DNA of 64,000 nt from an uncultured Duncaniella sp. (GTDB lineage: Bacteria; Bacteroidota; Bacteroidia; Bacteroidales; Muribaculaceae), in assembly GCA_910589485.1 (NCBI GenBank), contig CAJUSW010000010.1:93360-157359 (forward strand), given 5' to 3'. The position numbers were made by a program, and so were the translations under genes. The notes beneath the pieces were generated by a model. That model was not told the DNA's origin. It saw nothing but the letters and a program-made list of their open reading frames with translations, and ran no database searches. How positions within the stretch are numbered: the stretch's first letter is position 1; every line of letters begins with the position of its first letter. Shown here in pieces: positions 33,936 through 42,003 of the stretch.

Positions 33936-34760
33936 TTACCACCCTGCAAGCTGTATTTTGTGCTGAGGTGCAGGAAAAGATATGTCGAGCAGTTCCATAT
34001 CCTCGGCATCAAGGGTAATTGATACACTGCCGAAATTCTCCTTTACGTGTTCGGCTGACCCCGCTTTGGGTATGGCCATCACTCCGGGGTTACGGATTAT
34101 CCAAGACAAGGCTATCTGTGCCGGAGTGGCGTTATGTTTCTCCGCAATGGTTCTCAACACTAGATGTCTGAGCAATTTCCCCTCTCCGACAGGCGAATAG
34201 GCTATGACAGGAATATCACGTTGCTGTGCGTATGGGATTAAATCATATTCCACACCTCGTTCTTGAAGATTGTAGAGCACCTGATTGGCATCACAACTGC
34301 AACCATTCGGAATATCATCAATCAGTTCCATATCGTCAACATCAAGATTGCTGACACCCCACAATCGGATTTTCCCATCACGCTGAAGGCGACACATTGC
34401 CTCCACTGTTTCAGAAATGGGATATTTACTTCTCCAGTGGAGGAGATAAAGATCTATTGCATCTGTGCCCAATCGCCGCAGACTTTCTTCGCAGGCTTTG
34501 ATTGTGCCTTGATAATCCGCGTTATCGGGATGAACTTTGCTGACAAGAAAAACTTTGTCTCGGCATGATTTTATAACTTTACCAATAAATTTTTCATTGC
34601 CATACATTTCAGCAGTATCAATCATGTTCATACCGAGGTCAATACCGGTCAATAGAGCATTGGCTTCAGACTTTTCACATAGTGGATTACGCCCCATGTT
34701 CCAAGTTCCTTGCCCGATGGGGCAGACTTTATCGCCGTTTGAAAATGTAATGTGTTCCAT
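33936..34760 (-). CDS. Aldo/keto reductase
   Basis: A 274-residue reductase. The start is the ATG at 34760 (MEHITFSNGDKVCPIGQGTW); the longer frame to 34799 runs into the previous gene. The tetrad is Asp48 and Tyr53 ('MIDTAEMYGNE'), Lys75 ('VSKVHP') and His108 ('LYLLHWRS'). The cofactor region 'PGVMAIPKAGSAEHVKENFGSVSITLD' is intact. It lies 13 bases downstream of the flavodoxin-AKR fusion in a four-gene leftward operon (37909 to 33936). It is cytosolic, in contrast with the exported AKR domain beside it. Confidence 0.92.
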   Translation of the reverse strand: MEHITFSNGDKVCPIGQGTWNMGRNPLCEKSEANALLTGIDLGMNMIDTAEMYGNEKFIGKVIKSCRDKVFLVSKVHPDNADYQGTIKACEESLRRLGTDAIDLYLLHWRSKYPISETVEAMCRLQRDGKIRLWGVSNLDVDDMELIDDIPNGCSCDANQVLYNLQERGVEYDLIPYAQQRDIPVIAYSPVGEGKLLRHLVLRTIAEKHNATPAQIALSWIIRNPGVMAIPKAGSAEHVKENFGSVSITLDAEDMELLDISFPAPQHKIQLAGW

Positions 34761-34773
34761 ATAAATACATTTG

Positions 34774-36267
34774 TCAATACCAATCATGCTTTTCATCACG
34801 GTTTATAGCTGCAATTTCAGCCATTTCCTCAGCAGATAACTCAAAGTCAAAGATTGAGATATTTTCTTTCATGTAGGCGGGATTTGATGACCCCGGAATG
34901 ACTACGACACCTCGTTGCAAATCCCATCTGAGAATTACCTGAGCTACCGATTTGTTATGTTTAGAAGCAATACGCGACAAGACAGGATCACTCAAAAGTT
35001 CTTTCTGATGTCCACGACCACCAAGCGGATACCATGCCTCCACAACTATACCTAAATCGTGAAGATGATTCACAACATCGGTGTCCTGATAATAAGGATG
35101 TACCTCATTCTGAACCAAGACCGGTTTGATATTGACCTGTGGCAGGAATTTGTTAATCTCGTCAACGTAGTAGCATGACACTCCGATTGAACGGATTTTT
35201 CCTTCGGCTACATATTTCTCCATCGCCTTATATGCCTTTACATCATTTGTGCCGGGATGGTGCAATAGCATAAGGTCAACATAACCGATGTCAAGTTTGC
35301 GCAGACATTCCTCTATGGCCGCTTCGGGATTACCGAACTGACTGGGATAGATTTTTGTCGCTACAAATATCGCCTCGCGTGGAACACCGGATTCTCTCAC
35401 ACCTTTTCCTACCTCGACCTCGTTGCCGTACATGTGTGCGGTGTCAATTTTACGAAATCCCGCGGCAATGGCTGATTTTACAGAATTTACACAGACATCT
35501 CCTGTGAGGCTGTATGTTCCTAATCCGACGATAGGCATATCGTATCCACTGCTAAGTCTGACAGTGGGCGCAAGACCGTTTTTACCGGCTGAAAGATTAA
35601 AAGCCCATGAATTATCTTTGTTTTCAGTTTTGGGCAAATTCAATCCGTCAATCCAGTTCCTGATATTGGCTTTTGTTTCATTTGCTCCGAAACGCTTGCC
35701 GGGTTTCCATTCAGCATTTATTGCGAGAGAATGAAGATTGGTGTCACTTGACCCTATTCCGCTTGAATGTGATGTGCAGAACGGTACGATAATCTTGCCA
35801 TCAAGATTATGCTTCTCCAGAAAGGTATATATCACTTTTGGAGCTGCGCCCCACCAGATAGGATAGCCGAGAAACACAATATCATAATCCGCGATATTTT
35901 CAACCTCGCCTTTTATTGCAGGACGTGCTTTCGGATCGTTCTGTTCACGATTGGCCCGACAATCCGTATTGTAATTCAAATCTGCTGATGTATAGGGCGT
36001 TTCAGGCTCAATACGGTAAAGAGTACCGGAAGTTATGTCTGCCACATCTTCAGCTATACCCTTTGTTGTGTTCGTACAAGAAAAGTATGCCACGAGAACC
36101 TTTCCATTTCCAGTTGTCGGTTCCGGCTCCGGATCGGGCGTAGGATTCGGAGTGGGGTCAGGTGTCGGTTCCTCCTTCTGTATGGGTTCATCGTTATCAT
36201 GGCTACACGCGCACATGGTAAGAGATATTCCTAACATCATGATGAGGGATAAAAGCCAGAATTTCAT
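34774..36267 (-). CDS. Lipoprotein fusing flavodoxin and aldo/keto reductase
   Basis: A 497-residue exported two-domain enzyme. The lipobox cysteine is Cys21 ('SLTMCAC'), followed by acidic residues (SHDNDEP) and a Pro-rich tether (about 34-50). The flavodoxin domain (about 54-212) has the FMN loop 'AYFSCTNTTKGIAEDVADIT', 'VFLGYPIWWGAAPKV' and 'PFCTSHSSGIGSS'. The AKR domain (about 230-497) has a full tetrad: Asp275 and Tyr280 ('KIDTAHMYGNE'), Lys305 ('ATKIYP'), His336 ('MLLHHPG'), and the NADPH-site end 'GVVVIPGSSNPAYMKENISIFDF'. AKRs normally use cytosolic NADPH; this one is predicted outside the inner membrane, joined to a flavin domain. ATGA overlap couples it to the hydrolase upstream. 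Confidence 0.92.
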   Translation of the reverse strand: MKFWLLSLIMMLGISLTMCACSHDNDEPIQKEEPTPDPTPNPTPDPEPEPTTGNGKVLVAYFSCTNTTKGIAEDVADITSGTLYRIEPETPYTSADLNYNTDCRANREQNDPKARPAIKGEVENIADYDIVFLGYPIWWGAAPKVIYTFLEKHNLDGKIIVPFCTSHSSGIGSSDTNLHSLAINAEWKPGKRFGANETKANIRNWIDGLNLPKTENKDNSWAFNLSAGKNGLAPTVRLSSGYDMPIVGLGTYSLTGDVCVNSVKSAIAAGFRKIDTAHMYGNEVEVGKGVRESGVPREAIFVATKIYPSQFGNPEAAIEECLRKLDIGYVDLMLLHHPGTNDVKAYKAMEKYVAEGKIRSIGVSCYYVDEINKFLPQVNIKPVLVQNEVHPYYQDTDVVNHLHDLGIVVEAWYPLGGRGHQKELLSDPVLSRIASKHNKSVAQVILRWDLQRGVVVIPGSSNPAYMKENISIFDFELSAEEMAEIAAINRDEKHDWY

Positions 36268-37340
36268 TTGTCAAAATTTTTATTGAAGAATTCCACGATG
36301 CGGTTGAACGGAATGATGTCCATGCGGTCATACAAGTCGGTGTGGCTTGCGCCGGGAACGACTACAAATTCCTTGTTGTCCCCTTTAAGGAGAGCGAAAG
36401 CCTCCTTGCCAAAATAGAAAGAATGGGCCTTGTCGCCATGAACTATCATCACGGCATTTTCCAACTCATCGGCATATTCAAAGAACTTGAAGTTGAGGAA
36501 TGGCAGCGGGGATGTGGCGTTGAAACCTCCGTTGGAGTTGAGCGACCGTTTGTGATAGCCTCTTTTTGTTGTCTTGTAATAGTCATAATAGTCCTTCACA
36601 AACTGAGGGGCATCATCGGGAAGAGGATCAACAACTCCGCCACCGACCTTATAGAAGCCATTGCGGTAGTCTTCTGTACGTTGTGCGCACAGGGCGACAC
36701 GTTTGGCGTTGCGCTGTGCGGCGGAGTTCTCGCTGTCGAAATAGCCGTTGGCGTTTACGCGTGTCATATCGTACATTGTCGAGGCTACCGTGGCTTTGAT
36801 GCGCGGGTCGTTGATTGCAGACTGGATTGCGATGCCTCCCCAGCCGCATATTCCGAGTATCCCGACCTTTTCGGGATTTACGTCATCCCGGCAAAGCAGA
36901 TAGTCAACCGCAGCACTGAAATCCTCCGTATTGATGTCTGGAGAAGCGATATAACGTGGTTCGCCACCGCTTTCACCGGTATAAGAGGGGTCGAAAGCGA
37001 TTGTAAGGAAACCGTTTTCAGCCAACTTCTGTGCGTAGAGGCCGGACACTTGCTCCTTGACAGCTCCGAATGGACCGCTGACAGCAATAGCAGGAAGTTT
37101 ACCGGTCACATTCTTAGGCATATAGCGGTCTGCGGCGAGAGTTATACCGTAGCGGTTACGGAAAGTTACCTTGCTGTGATTTACTTTTTCGCTTTGAGGG
37201 AATGTTTTGTCCCATTCCTGAACGAGTGAAAGATTCTCTGTTTTCATCATGTTATAAGGGTTTTCTGATTCAGCTTTTGCCGGGAGTGCCATAGCGGATA
37301 TAATCGTCGCCATTACTCCTAAAAATAGTTTTGCTTTCAT
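36264..37340 (-). CDS. Exported dienelactone-hydrolase-like alpha/beta hydrolase
   Basis: A 358-residue hydrolase. The start is the ATG at 37340 (MKAKLFLGVMATIISAMALPAKAES, a good signal peptide); the frame's 50 extra upstream codons belong to the acetyltransferase region. The elbow is 'LGICGWGG', with cysteine as nucleophile; the acid is in 'VHGDKAHSFYFG' and the His in 'PGASHTDLYDR'. It is a paralogue of 19328-20371. ATGA overlaps join it to the acetyltransferase before and the flavodoxin-AKR fusion after it. Confidence 0.89.
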   Translation of the reverse strand: MKAKLFLGVMATIISAMALPAKAESENPYNMMKTENLSLVQEWDKTFPQSEKVNHSKVTFRNRYGITLAADRYMPKNVTGKLPAIAVSGPFGAVKEQVSGLYAQKLAENGFLTIAFDPSYTGESGGEPRYIASPDINTEDFSAAVDYLLCRDDVNPEKVGILGICGWGGIAIQSAINDPRIKATVASTMYDMTRVNANGYFDSENSAAQRNAKRVALCAQRTEDYRNGFYKVGGGVVDPLPDDAPQFVKDYYDYYKTTKRGYHKRSLNSNGGFNATSPLPFLNFKFFEYADELENAVMIVHGDKAHSFYFGKEAFALLKGDNKEFVVVPGASHTDLYDRMDIIPFNRIVEFFNKNFDK

Positions 37341-37909
37341 TCCTGTGGTATCTGTTTTATGAATTTTGCCGGGACACCTCCAACCATAGTATTGGGTGCT
37401 ACATCTTTTGTCACGACCGCTCCTGCGGCAACAATGGCATTTTCGCCTATCGTCACGCCACTCAGTATTGTCACATTCGCACCAATCCATACGTTACGAC
37501 CGATATGTATCGGAGCCGGAATATTGTCGGCGCGATGTGAAGGGCGCGGGTCATGGTTGATTGTTGCCATCACACAGTTGTGACCTATGAGGGCATTATC
37601 TCCTATGTATATGCCTCCGTGGTCCTGGAATTTGCATCCGGCATTGACAAAAACATTTTTGCCGAAATGGATATTTTTCCCGAAATCTGCCTGAAACGGG
37701 GCTATTACTCTTACCGACGGATGAACCTCGCAGCCAGTGAGTTCACTAAGAAGTGCGTTTCTCTCCACATCGGTATGGGGATTGGTATTATAGTCGAGCA
37801 TCAGTCGTTGCGATTCAGCATAACACCTGTGCATAAGCTCGTGTGCCGCAGAACCGGCCGGGACTGTTTCTCGATGCTCCATCATTTCAAGAAATTCATG
37901 CAATTCCAT
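37337..37909 (-). CDS. Sugar O-acetyltransferase (Maa/LacA-like)
   Basis: A 190-residue hexapeptide-repeat acetyltransferase. It has the N-terminal helical cap and left-handed beta-helix 'FGKNVFVNAGCKFQDHGGIYIGDNALIGHNCV', the catalytic His in 'ATINHDPRP', and 'IGRNVWIGANVTILSGVTIGENAIVAAGAVVTKDV' ending 'GGVPAKFIKQI'. It acetylates a sugar or related hydroxyl with acetyl-CoA in the cytosol. It is the first gene of the four-gene operon; a TAATTTTG box (37930-37937, minus strand) lies 21 bases before the ATG. Confidence 0.9.
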   Translation of the reverse strand: MELHEFLEMMEHRETVPAGSAAHELMHRCYAESQRLMLDYNTNPHTDVERNALLSELTGCEVHPSVRVIAPFQADFGKNIHFGKNVFVNAGCKFQDHGGIYIGDNALIGHNCVMATINHDPRPSHRADNIPAPIHIGRNVWIGANVTILSGVTIGENAIVAAGAVVTKDVAPNTMVGGVPAKFIKQIPQE

Positions 37910-37929
37910 ATCACTTTGATTTTACGATA

Positions 37930-37937
37930 CAAAATTA
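37930..37937 (-). promoter_or_regulatory. -7 promoter element of the 37909-33936 operon
   Basis: TAATTTTG on the minus strand, 21 bases before the acetyltransferase ATG. The region between it and the divergent AraC promoter contains GAGTAATTACC, only weakly like the cluster motif. Confidence 0.6.
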
Positions 37938-38033
37938 TATCGGTTCTGCGGGGAGAAAATACCACCTGCTTGGGAGTAATTACCAATTTCTATGATGGAG
38001 GGCAGAAATAGTGCTTAATTCACTAAAAATAGC

Positions 38034-38041
38034 TAACTTTG
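38034..38041 (+). promoter_or_regulatory. -7 promoter element of the second AraC gene
   Basis: TAACTTTG, 20 bases before the ATG at 38061. Confidence 0.6.
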
Positions 38042-38060
38042 CATATTGAAGATCAACCCA

Positions 38061-38954
38061 ATGGCAAACATTCTCAAAGTCAACAAGCCGGGAGATTACC
38101 TCTCTCATGTAGGTGCCGAAAGCCGGCATCCGCTGATTGGCGTCATTGAATTTGATAAAATCTCTCCGATACCTCAAAGCCTGAATAACTATGGGGTATA
38201 TGGATTGTTCATGCACACGAATATTCCAAATGACCTCACTTATGGGTGCGGGAAATACGACTATAAGAGTGGTACCCTTATATGTGTGGCTCCCGGTCAG
38301 ATCGGTGGCAAGGAAGATAGGGGCGATTTAATTGAGATTGACGGATGGGCATTATTATTCCACCCCGACATAATCAAAGGCTCACACTTGGAAAATGACA
38401 TACGGAATTTTTCATTCTTTGACTATCAGGTTAATGAAGCCTTGTACATGTCGGAAGATGAAAGAAATATCATTGCCACCATCATGCGCCATATACAGAC
38501 GGAGATTGAAAGTGGGAATGATGCCTTGCAGAAGAATATACTGGTAGGATATATTGATGCGATGTTGAATTACTGTCAACGGTTCTACAACCGTCAGTTC
38601 AGTATGCGGCAGGCGGAGAACTCGGATATTCTGACACGCTTCAATGCTCTTTTGTCTGAATATTTTGAAGCCGGATTGCAGACAGACAAAGGCTTGCCCG
38701 GCGTTCAATATTTCGCTGACAAGATGAATATGTCGCCGAATTATTTCAGTGATGTCATAAAACGATACGCCAGCGACAATGCAAGCAACATCATCCGTGA
38801 ATATGTGATGCGCCTTGCGAAAAATGCACTTAAATCATCCGGCAACATCGCACAAGTGGCATACTCCCTCGGCTTTGAATACCCCCAGCATTTCACGCGA
38901 ATGTTCAAGAAACAAACCGGAATGACCCCGAAACAATACCTCAAAAATCAATAA
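38061..38954 (+). CDS. AraC-family transcriptional regulator
   Basis: A 297-residue regulator starting at the ATG at 38061 (a TTG at 38046 is in frame but lies right behind the promoter). The N-terminal sensing half includes 'LIGVIEFDKISPIPQ' and 'GWALLFHPDIIKGS', typical of AraC proteins with a cupin-like pocket. The C-terminus has the two HTH units 'VQYFADKMNMSPNYFSDVIKRY' and 'NIAQVAYSLGFEYPQHFTRMFKKQTGMTPKQYL'. It is divergent from the acetyltransferase-hydrolase-fusion-AKR operon, so it probably regulates that operon and possibly itself. Confidence 0.92.
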   Translation: MANILKVNKPGDYLSHVGAESRHPLIGVIEFDKISPIPQSLNNYGVYGLFMHTNIPNDLTYGCGKYDYKSGTLICVAPGQIGGKEDRGDLIEIDGWALLFHPDIIKGSHLENDIRNFSFFDYQVNEALYMSEDERNIIATIMRHIQTEIESGNDALQKNILVGYIDAMLNYCQRFYNRQFSMRQAENSDILTRFNALLSEYFEAGLQTDKGLPGVQYFADKMNMSPNYFSDVIKRYASDNASNIIREYVMRLAKNALKSSGNIAQVAYSLGFEYPQHFTRMFKKQTGMTPKQYLKNQ

Positions 38955-39134
38955 AGTTGAACATGATTAACGCATACAGCGGTGGCCGTCAGCGTATATC
39001 CTGACACGGGAAACCGGGCTTTCTCCCGTACAGGGAACTCGGCGACTAATCTGTGCTTGGGGATTAGATTGTTCAGAAGGGCATTTGTCAGACCGATAGG
39101 CAGCATTGTTGCCGTACCACAATAAGCTACGAAA
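38955..39134. other. Intergenic region with possible RNA structure
   Basis: Between the AraC gene and the terminator are several short hairpins (ACGGGA 39006 with TCCCGT about 39023; CTAATC 39047 with GATTAG 39062; GGCAGC/GTTGCC near 39100). A 69-codon minus-strand frame covers it but has no protein likeness. I cannot name an RNA family. Confidence 0.3.
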
Positions 39135-39169
39135 ACAGTCGGAAAGTTTAAAATGGGCTTTCCGACTGT
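39135..39169. terminator. Hairpin terminator between convergent genes
   Basis: A 12-bp perfect stem (ACAGTCGGAAAG, 39135-39146, with 39158-39169) and 11-base loop, between the AraC gene and the convergent ROK gene. Confidence 0.7.
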
Positions 39170-39225
39170 AACTCAATATAGTACCTTCTTTATTCTATAT
39201 GTATTGCTTGACAGACAACCGCATT

Positions 39226-40332
39226 TTACTCCGATTGGCTATCAAGTTGCGATAGGGCGTAGGCGTAGGCTCCGGCTGAGATGGCTTTGCTGGCGCCGAG
39301 TTTGGAATATGTAACACCTATGCGTTTCATGTCATCATAGGCTATGTTCAGATTGGTGCCTCGGACTGTAAGCGTACGGATATTTCCTTTGGCAAATTTT
39401 GCAAACTCCGCGGGGTCATCAAGATTGAACACCTCCATCTGCACTCTGCGCACACTATCTCCTCGGAGAGTTGACAATGACGATCGCAACTCTTTTATGA
39501 GCGAGGGGGTAATCAGATGTCGAGCTGCAGTGATGCCCCCTCCTATCACAATAATGCCGTCGATAAGTTGGGCCGCTATAGCCATTGAATCGCCGGCTAT
39601 CTCTCCAAACTCGGCAAAAGCTTTGCACGCCGCCTGACGGTTACCTGGACGTTTTCCATCGGCAATCTCGCAAATATCCTTTGGTTCAAGCTGATGATTA
39701 TATTCTCCCGAGACCTCCGAATAAACGCGTTTCACAGCTCTCACTGCAACTCCCTCTTCCGCAATAATACCATTCTTGAGTTTGTGAGGGAGGCAGAATG
39801 TCTCGACACACGAATTATCACCCCGGTTTAACTGTCCGTTGATGACCATACCCACCCCGAAACCGGTACCGAACGTGTATCCAATAAGATTTTTATATCT
39901 TTTCGCACTTCCGGTCTCTGACAGACGACGGTTGATCTCGGGAAGCGCGCCACACAGAGCCTCCCCGTATGCAAAGAGATCGCCATCATTATTGATAAAG
40001 ACGGGGAGCCCTAACTCTTTGTGGAGAAACGCGCCCAATGCCACCCCCTCACGAAACGAAGGGAAGTTGGGCAGATAGCCACCAATGACACCGTTTGGAT
40101 AATCCGCTGGACCGGGGAAAGCGAAACTCACGGCCACAGGTCGCTCATCGAGACTCTCAATAACTTCCCTGAAACCTTTCACCATGGTATCGAGACATAG
40201 ATCAAGGTTGTGCGAATTGGATGGATATGTGATTGGAGCGGTAATATATTCACACCCGCGCATTGCACCGAATACAAGGTTGGTGCCGCCGGCGTCAAGC
40301 GTGATCACTATTCTGTTGTCATGCTTATACAT
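39226..40332 (-). CDS. ROK-family sugar kinase
   Basis: A 368-residue cytosolic sugar kinase; the start is the ATG at 40332 (MYKHDNRIVITLDAGGTN), since the frame's upstream codon at 40347 is TTG. The phosphate loop is 'LDAGGTNLVFGAM'; the catalytic Asp lies in 'FINNDGDLFAYGE'; the Gly-rich 'GTGFGVGMVINGQL' follows, and the ATP-side 'IIVIGGGI' is present. The usual ROK zinc-finger cysteines are not evident. It is 50 bases downstream of the GH125 gene on the same strand, so mannose (or fructose) phosphorylation is a sensible guess for this mannan locus. Confidence 0.9.
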   Translation of the reverse strand: MYKHDNRIVITLDAGGTNLVFGAMRGCEYITAPITYPSNSHNLDLCLDTMVKGFREVIESLDERPVAVSFAFPGPADYPNGVIGGYLPNFPSFREGVALGAFLHKELGLPVFINNDGDLFAYGEALCGALPEINRRLSETGSAKRYKNLIGYTFGTGFGVGMVINGQLNRGDNSCVETFCLPHKLKNGIIAEEGVAVRAVKRVYSEVSGEYNHQLEPKDICEIADGKRPGNRQAACKAFAEFGEIAGDSMAIAAQLIDGIIVIGGGITAARHLITPSLIKELRSSLSTLRGDSVRRVQMEVFNLDDPAEFAKFAKGNIRTLTVRGTNLNIAYDDMKRIGVTYSKLGASKAISAGAYAYALSQLDSQSE

Positions 40333-40382
40333 ATCTGTTTTAATCAATCGTTATCAATAATATTAAGGTTATTACGGCATAT

Positions 40383-41840
40383 TTATATGCTGTTGAGCAA
40401 ATCGGCTTTACCTTCATTCACCAACTTTAGTATCAGTTCGCCGAAAAGTGTATTCTGCCATGCAAACCAAGGGCGCGTGAAGTTTGTCGCATCATCCTTA
40501 TGAAATGATTCATGTATAAAGCCGGTGCCAGCATCAGTATCCATAACCATTTTGACACACTGAGCGATCTCGTTGTCGTCACTGCTGGTAAAAGCTTTCA
40601 TCATTATGCTCATGGGCCATACCATGTCATATCCTATATGCGGTCCTCCGATACCTTCACCGGATGTGCCACGGAAGAAATAAGGATTATCATCGCTCCA
40701 GACAAAACGTCGGGTATTGACATATATCGGGTCATCGACAGCGACATCACTAAGGTAAGGGAGTGACAGCAAACTCGGTGCGTTCGAGTCGTCCATAAGC
40801 AGCTGATTACCGAATCCATCCACTTCAAAGGCATATATGTCACCATATTTCGGATGATGATATACCGCATATTTATTCAGCGCAGTCTCCACCTCATCGG
40901 CCAATGCTGTGCATCTCGCAGCCATATCCGCACGATTATTTACCTCAGTGAGTATTTCTGCCGCCTTACGCAGTACTGAAACGGCAAAGAAATTGGAGGG
41001 AACAAGAAATTGCAGAGTAGTAGCGTCATCACTCGGGCGGAAAGAGGAAACGATCAGTCCACATGGCTTGACCGGCGCACCGAGACCATCATTGTTCAGA
41101 GTATCGAGGGCTCGCTCGGTCTTACGTTGGAATTTATATTTCCCAACACCATCCTTACGCTGCTGTTCCGTAAACGTGGCAAGAATATTCTCCATGGCCA
41201 GCAACCACTCAGAGTCAAAAATACTGTCATCACCAGTGATTTTCCAATACTCATATGCAAGTCGCAAAGGATAACACAATGAATCTATCTCCCATTTACG
41301 CTCGTGCAGTTCGGGCATCATGTCGGTAAGATCAGACATCCATTCACCGCCGGTGGCTCCATCGTTGAATGCATTGGCATACGGATCAATGATGATACAC
41401 TTGAACTGCCGGCGTATCACACCCTCAAGCATATCCTTCAACTGCGGGTCATCGTTGGCTAAAGCTACATAAGGCCACACCTGTGCACCTGAATCGCGCA
41501 ACCACATGGCATGAATGTCACCGGTATAGACAAATGTATCATGATGTCCATCGCTGCCGATTCGATAGTGGACGGTGGTGTCGATGGTGTTAGGAAAACA
41601 GTTCTCAAACATCCATGCGAGTTTGGGATTTTTGAGCAATTCTTTCACCCGTTTTATTTCACCTTCCACCGCCTTGGAGTGAAACAGCCGCTGAGATTTA
41701 CCGGGACGGCATGTGCGCAACGAGCGCATATCCAACTTAACCGAAGTATTGTCCGAAACGCATACAGGGGCAGCTTGTAGCGTTGAACCGGTACCGGACA
41801 GAATACAAGCTCCCGCTATCGCAAGAAAAAATTTATTCAT
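40383..41840 (-). CDS. GH125 exo-alpha-1,6-mannosidase
   Basis: A 485-residue periplasmic glycosidase, starting at the ATG at 41840 with a signal peptide (MNKFFLAIAGACILSGTGSTLQAAP). The GH125 signature segments are clear: 'YTGDIHAMWLRDSGAQVWPY', 'GGEWMSDLTDMMPELHERKWEIDSL', 'GLIVSSFRPSDDATTLQFLVPSN', 'EGIGGPHIGYDMVWPMSIMMKAFTS' and 'GTGFIHESFHKDDATNFTRPWFAWQNTLFGELI'. The family removes non-reducing alpha-1,6-mannose with inversion. A TAACTTTG box (41882-41889, minus strand) precedes it. It probably forms an operon with the ROK kinase. Confidence 0.95.
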   Translation of the reverse strand: MNKFFLAIAGACILSGTGSTLQAAPVCVSDNTSVKLDMRSLRTCRPGKSQRLFHSKAVEGEIKRVKELLKNPKLAWMFENCFPNTIDTTVHYRIGSDGHHDTFVYTGDIHAMWLRDSGAQVWPYVALANDDPQLKDMLEGVIRRQFKCIIIDPYANAFNDGATGGEWMSDLTDMMPELHERKWEIDSLCYPLRLAYEYWKITGDDSIFDSEWLLAMENILATFTEQQRKDGVGKYKFQRKTERALDTLNNDGLGAPVKPCGLIVSSFRPSDDATTLQFLVPSNFFAVSVLRKAAEILTEVNNRADMAARCTALADEVETALNKYAVYHHPKYGDIYAFEVDGFGNQLLMDDSNAPSLLSLPYLSDVAVDDPIYVNTRRFVWSDDNPYFFRGTSGEGIGGPHIGYDMVWPMSIMMKAFTSSDDNEIAQCVKMVMDTDAGTGFIHESFHKDDATNFTRPWFAWQNTLFGELILKLVNEGKADLLNSI

Positions 41841-41881
41841 GATGACTAACTGGTTTATTTTATCGTTTGATTGAACGATTA

Positions 41882-41889
41882 CAAAGTTA
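41882..41889 (-). promoter_or_regulatory. -7 promoter element of the GH125-ROK operon
   Basis: TAACTTTG on the minus strand, 42 bases before the ATG at 41840. Confidence 0.6.
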
Positions 41890-42003
41890 GCCGTCAATTG
41901 ATAAAATTATGTATCTCGGTATGACAACAATGTTTACACCTCTGATGTGCGCGCTATTGTATGCTTTTATGGCAGAATCCGGCACATCTTTTCATGTCCG
42001 ATA

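Noticed and set aside
36342..37229. 295-codon plus-strand open frame opposite the exported hydrolase
   Set aside because: It is the complement of a well-supported gene (signal peptide, Cys elbow, His motif) and shows no family motifs of its own.
37975..38000. Cluster operator between the acetyltransferase and second AraC gene
   Set aside because: GAGTAATTACC has a shortened spacer and no A-rich left half, so I did not count it as a site.
38967..39176. 69-codon minus-strand open frame between the AraC and ROK genes
   Set aside because: It runs through the terminator hairpin and other inverted repeats, has no recognisable start region, and its product looks like no protein family.
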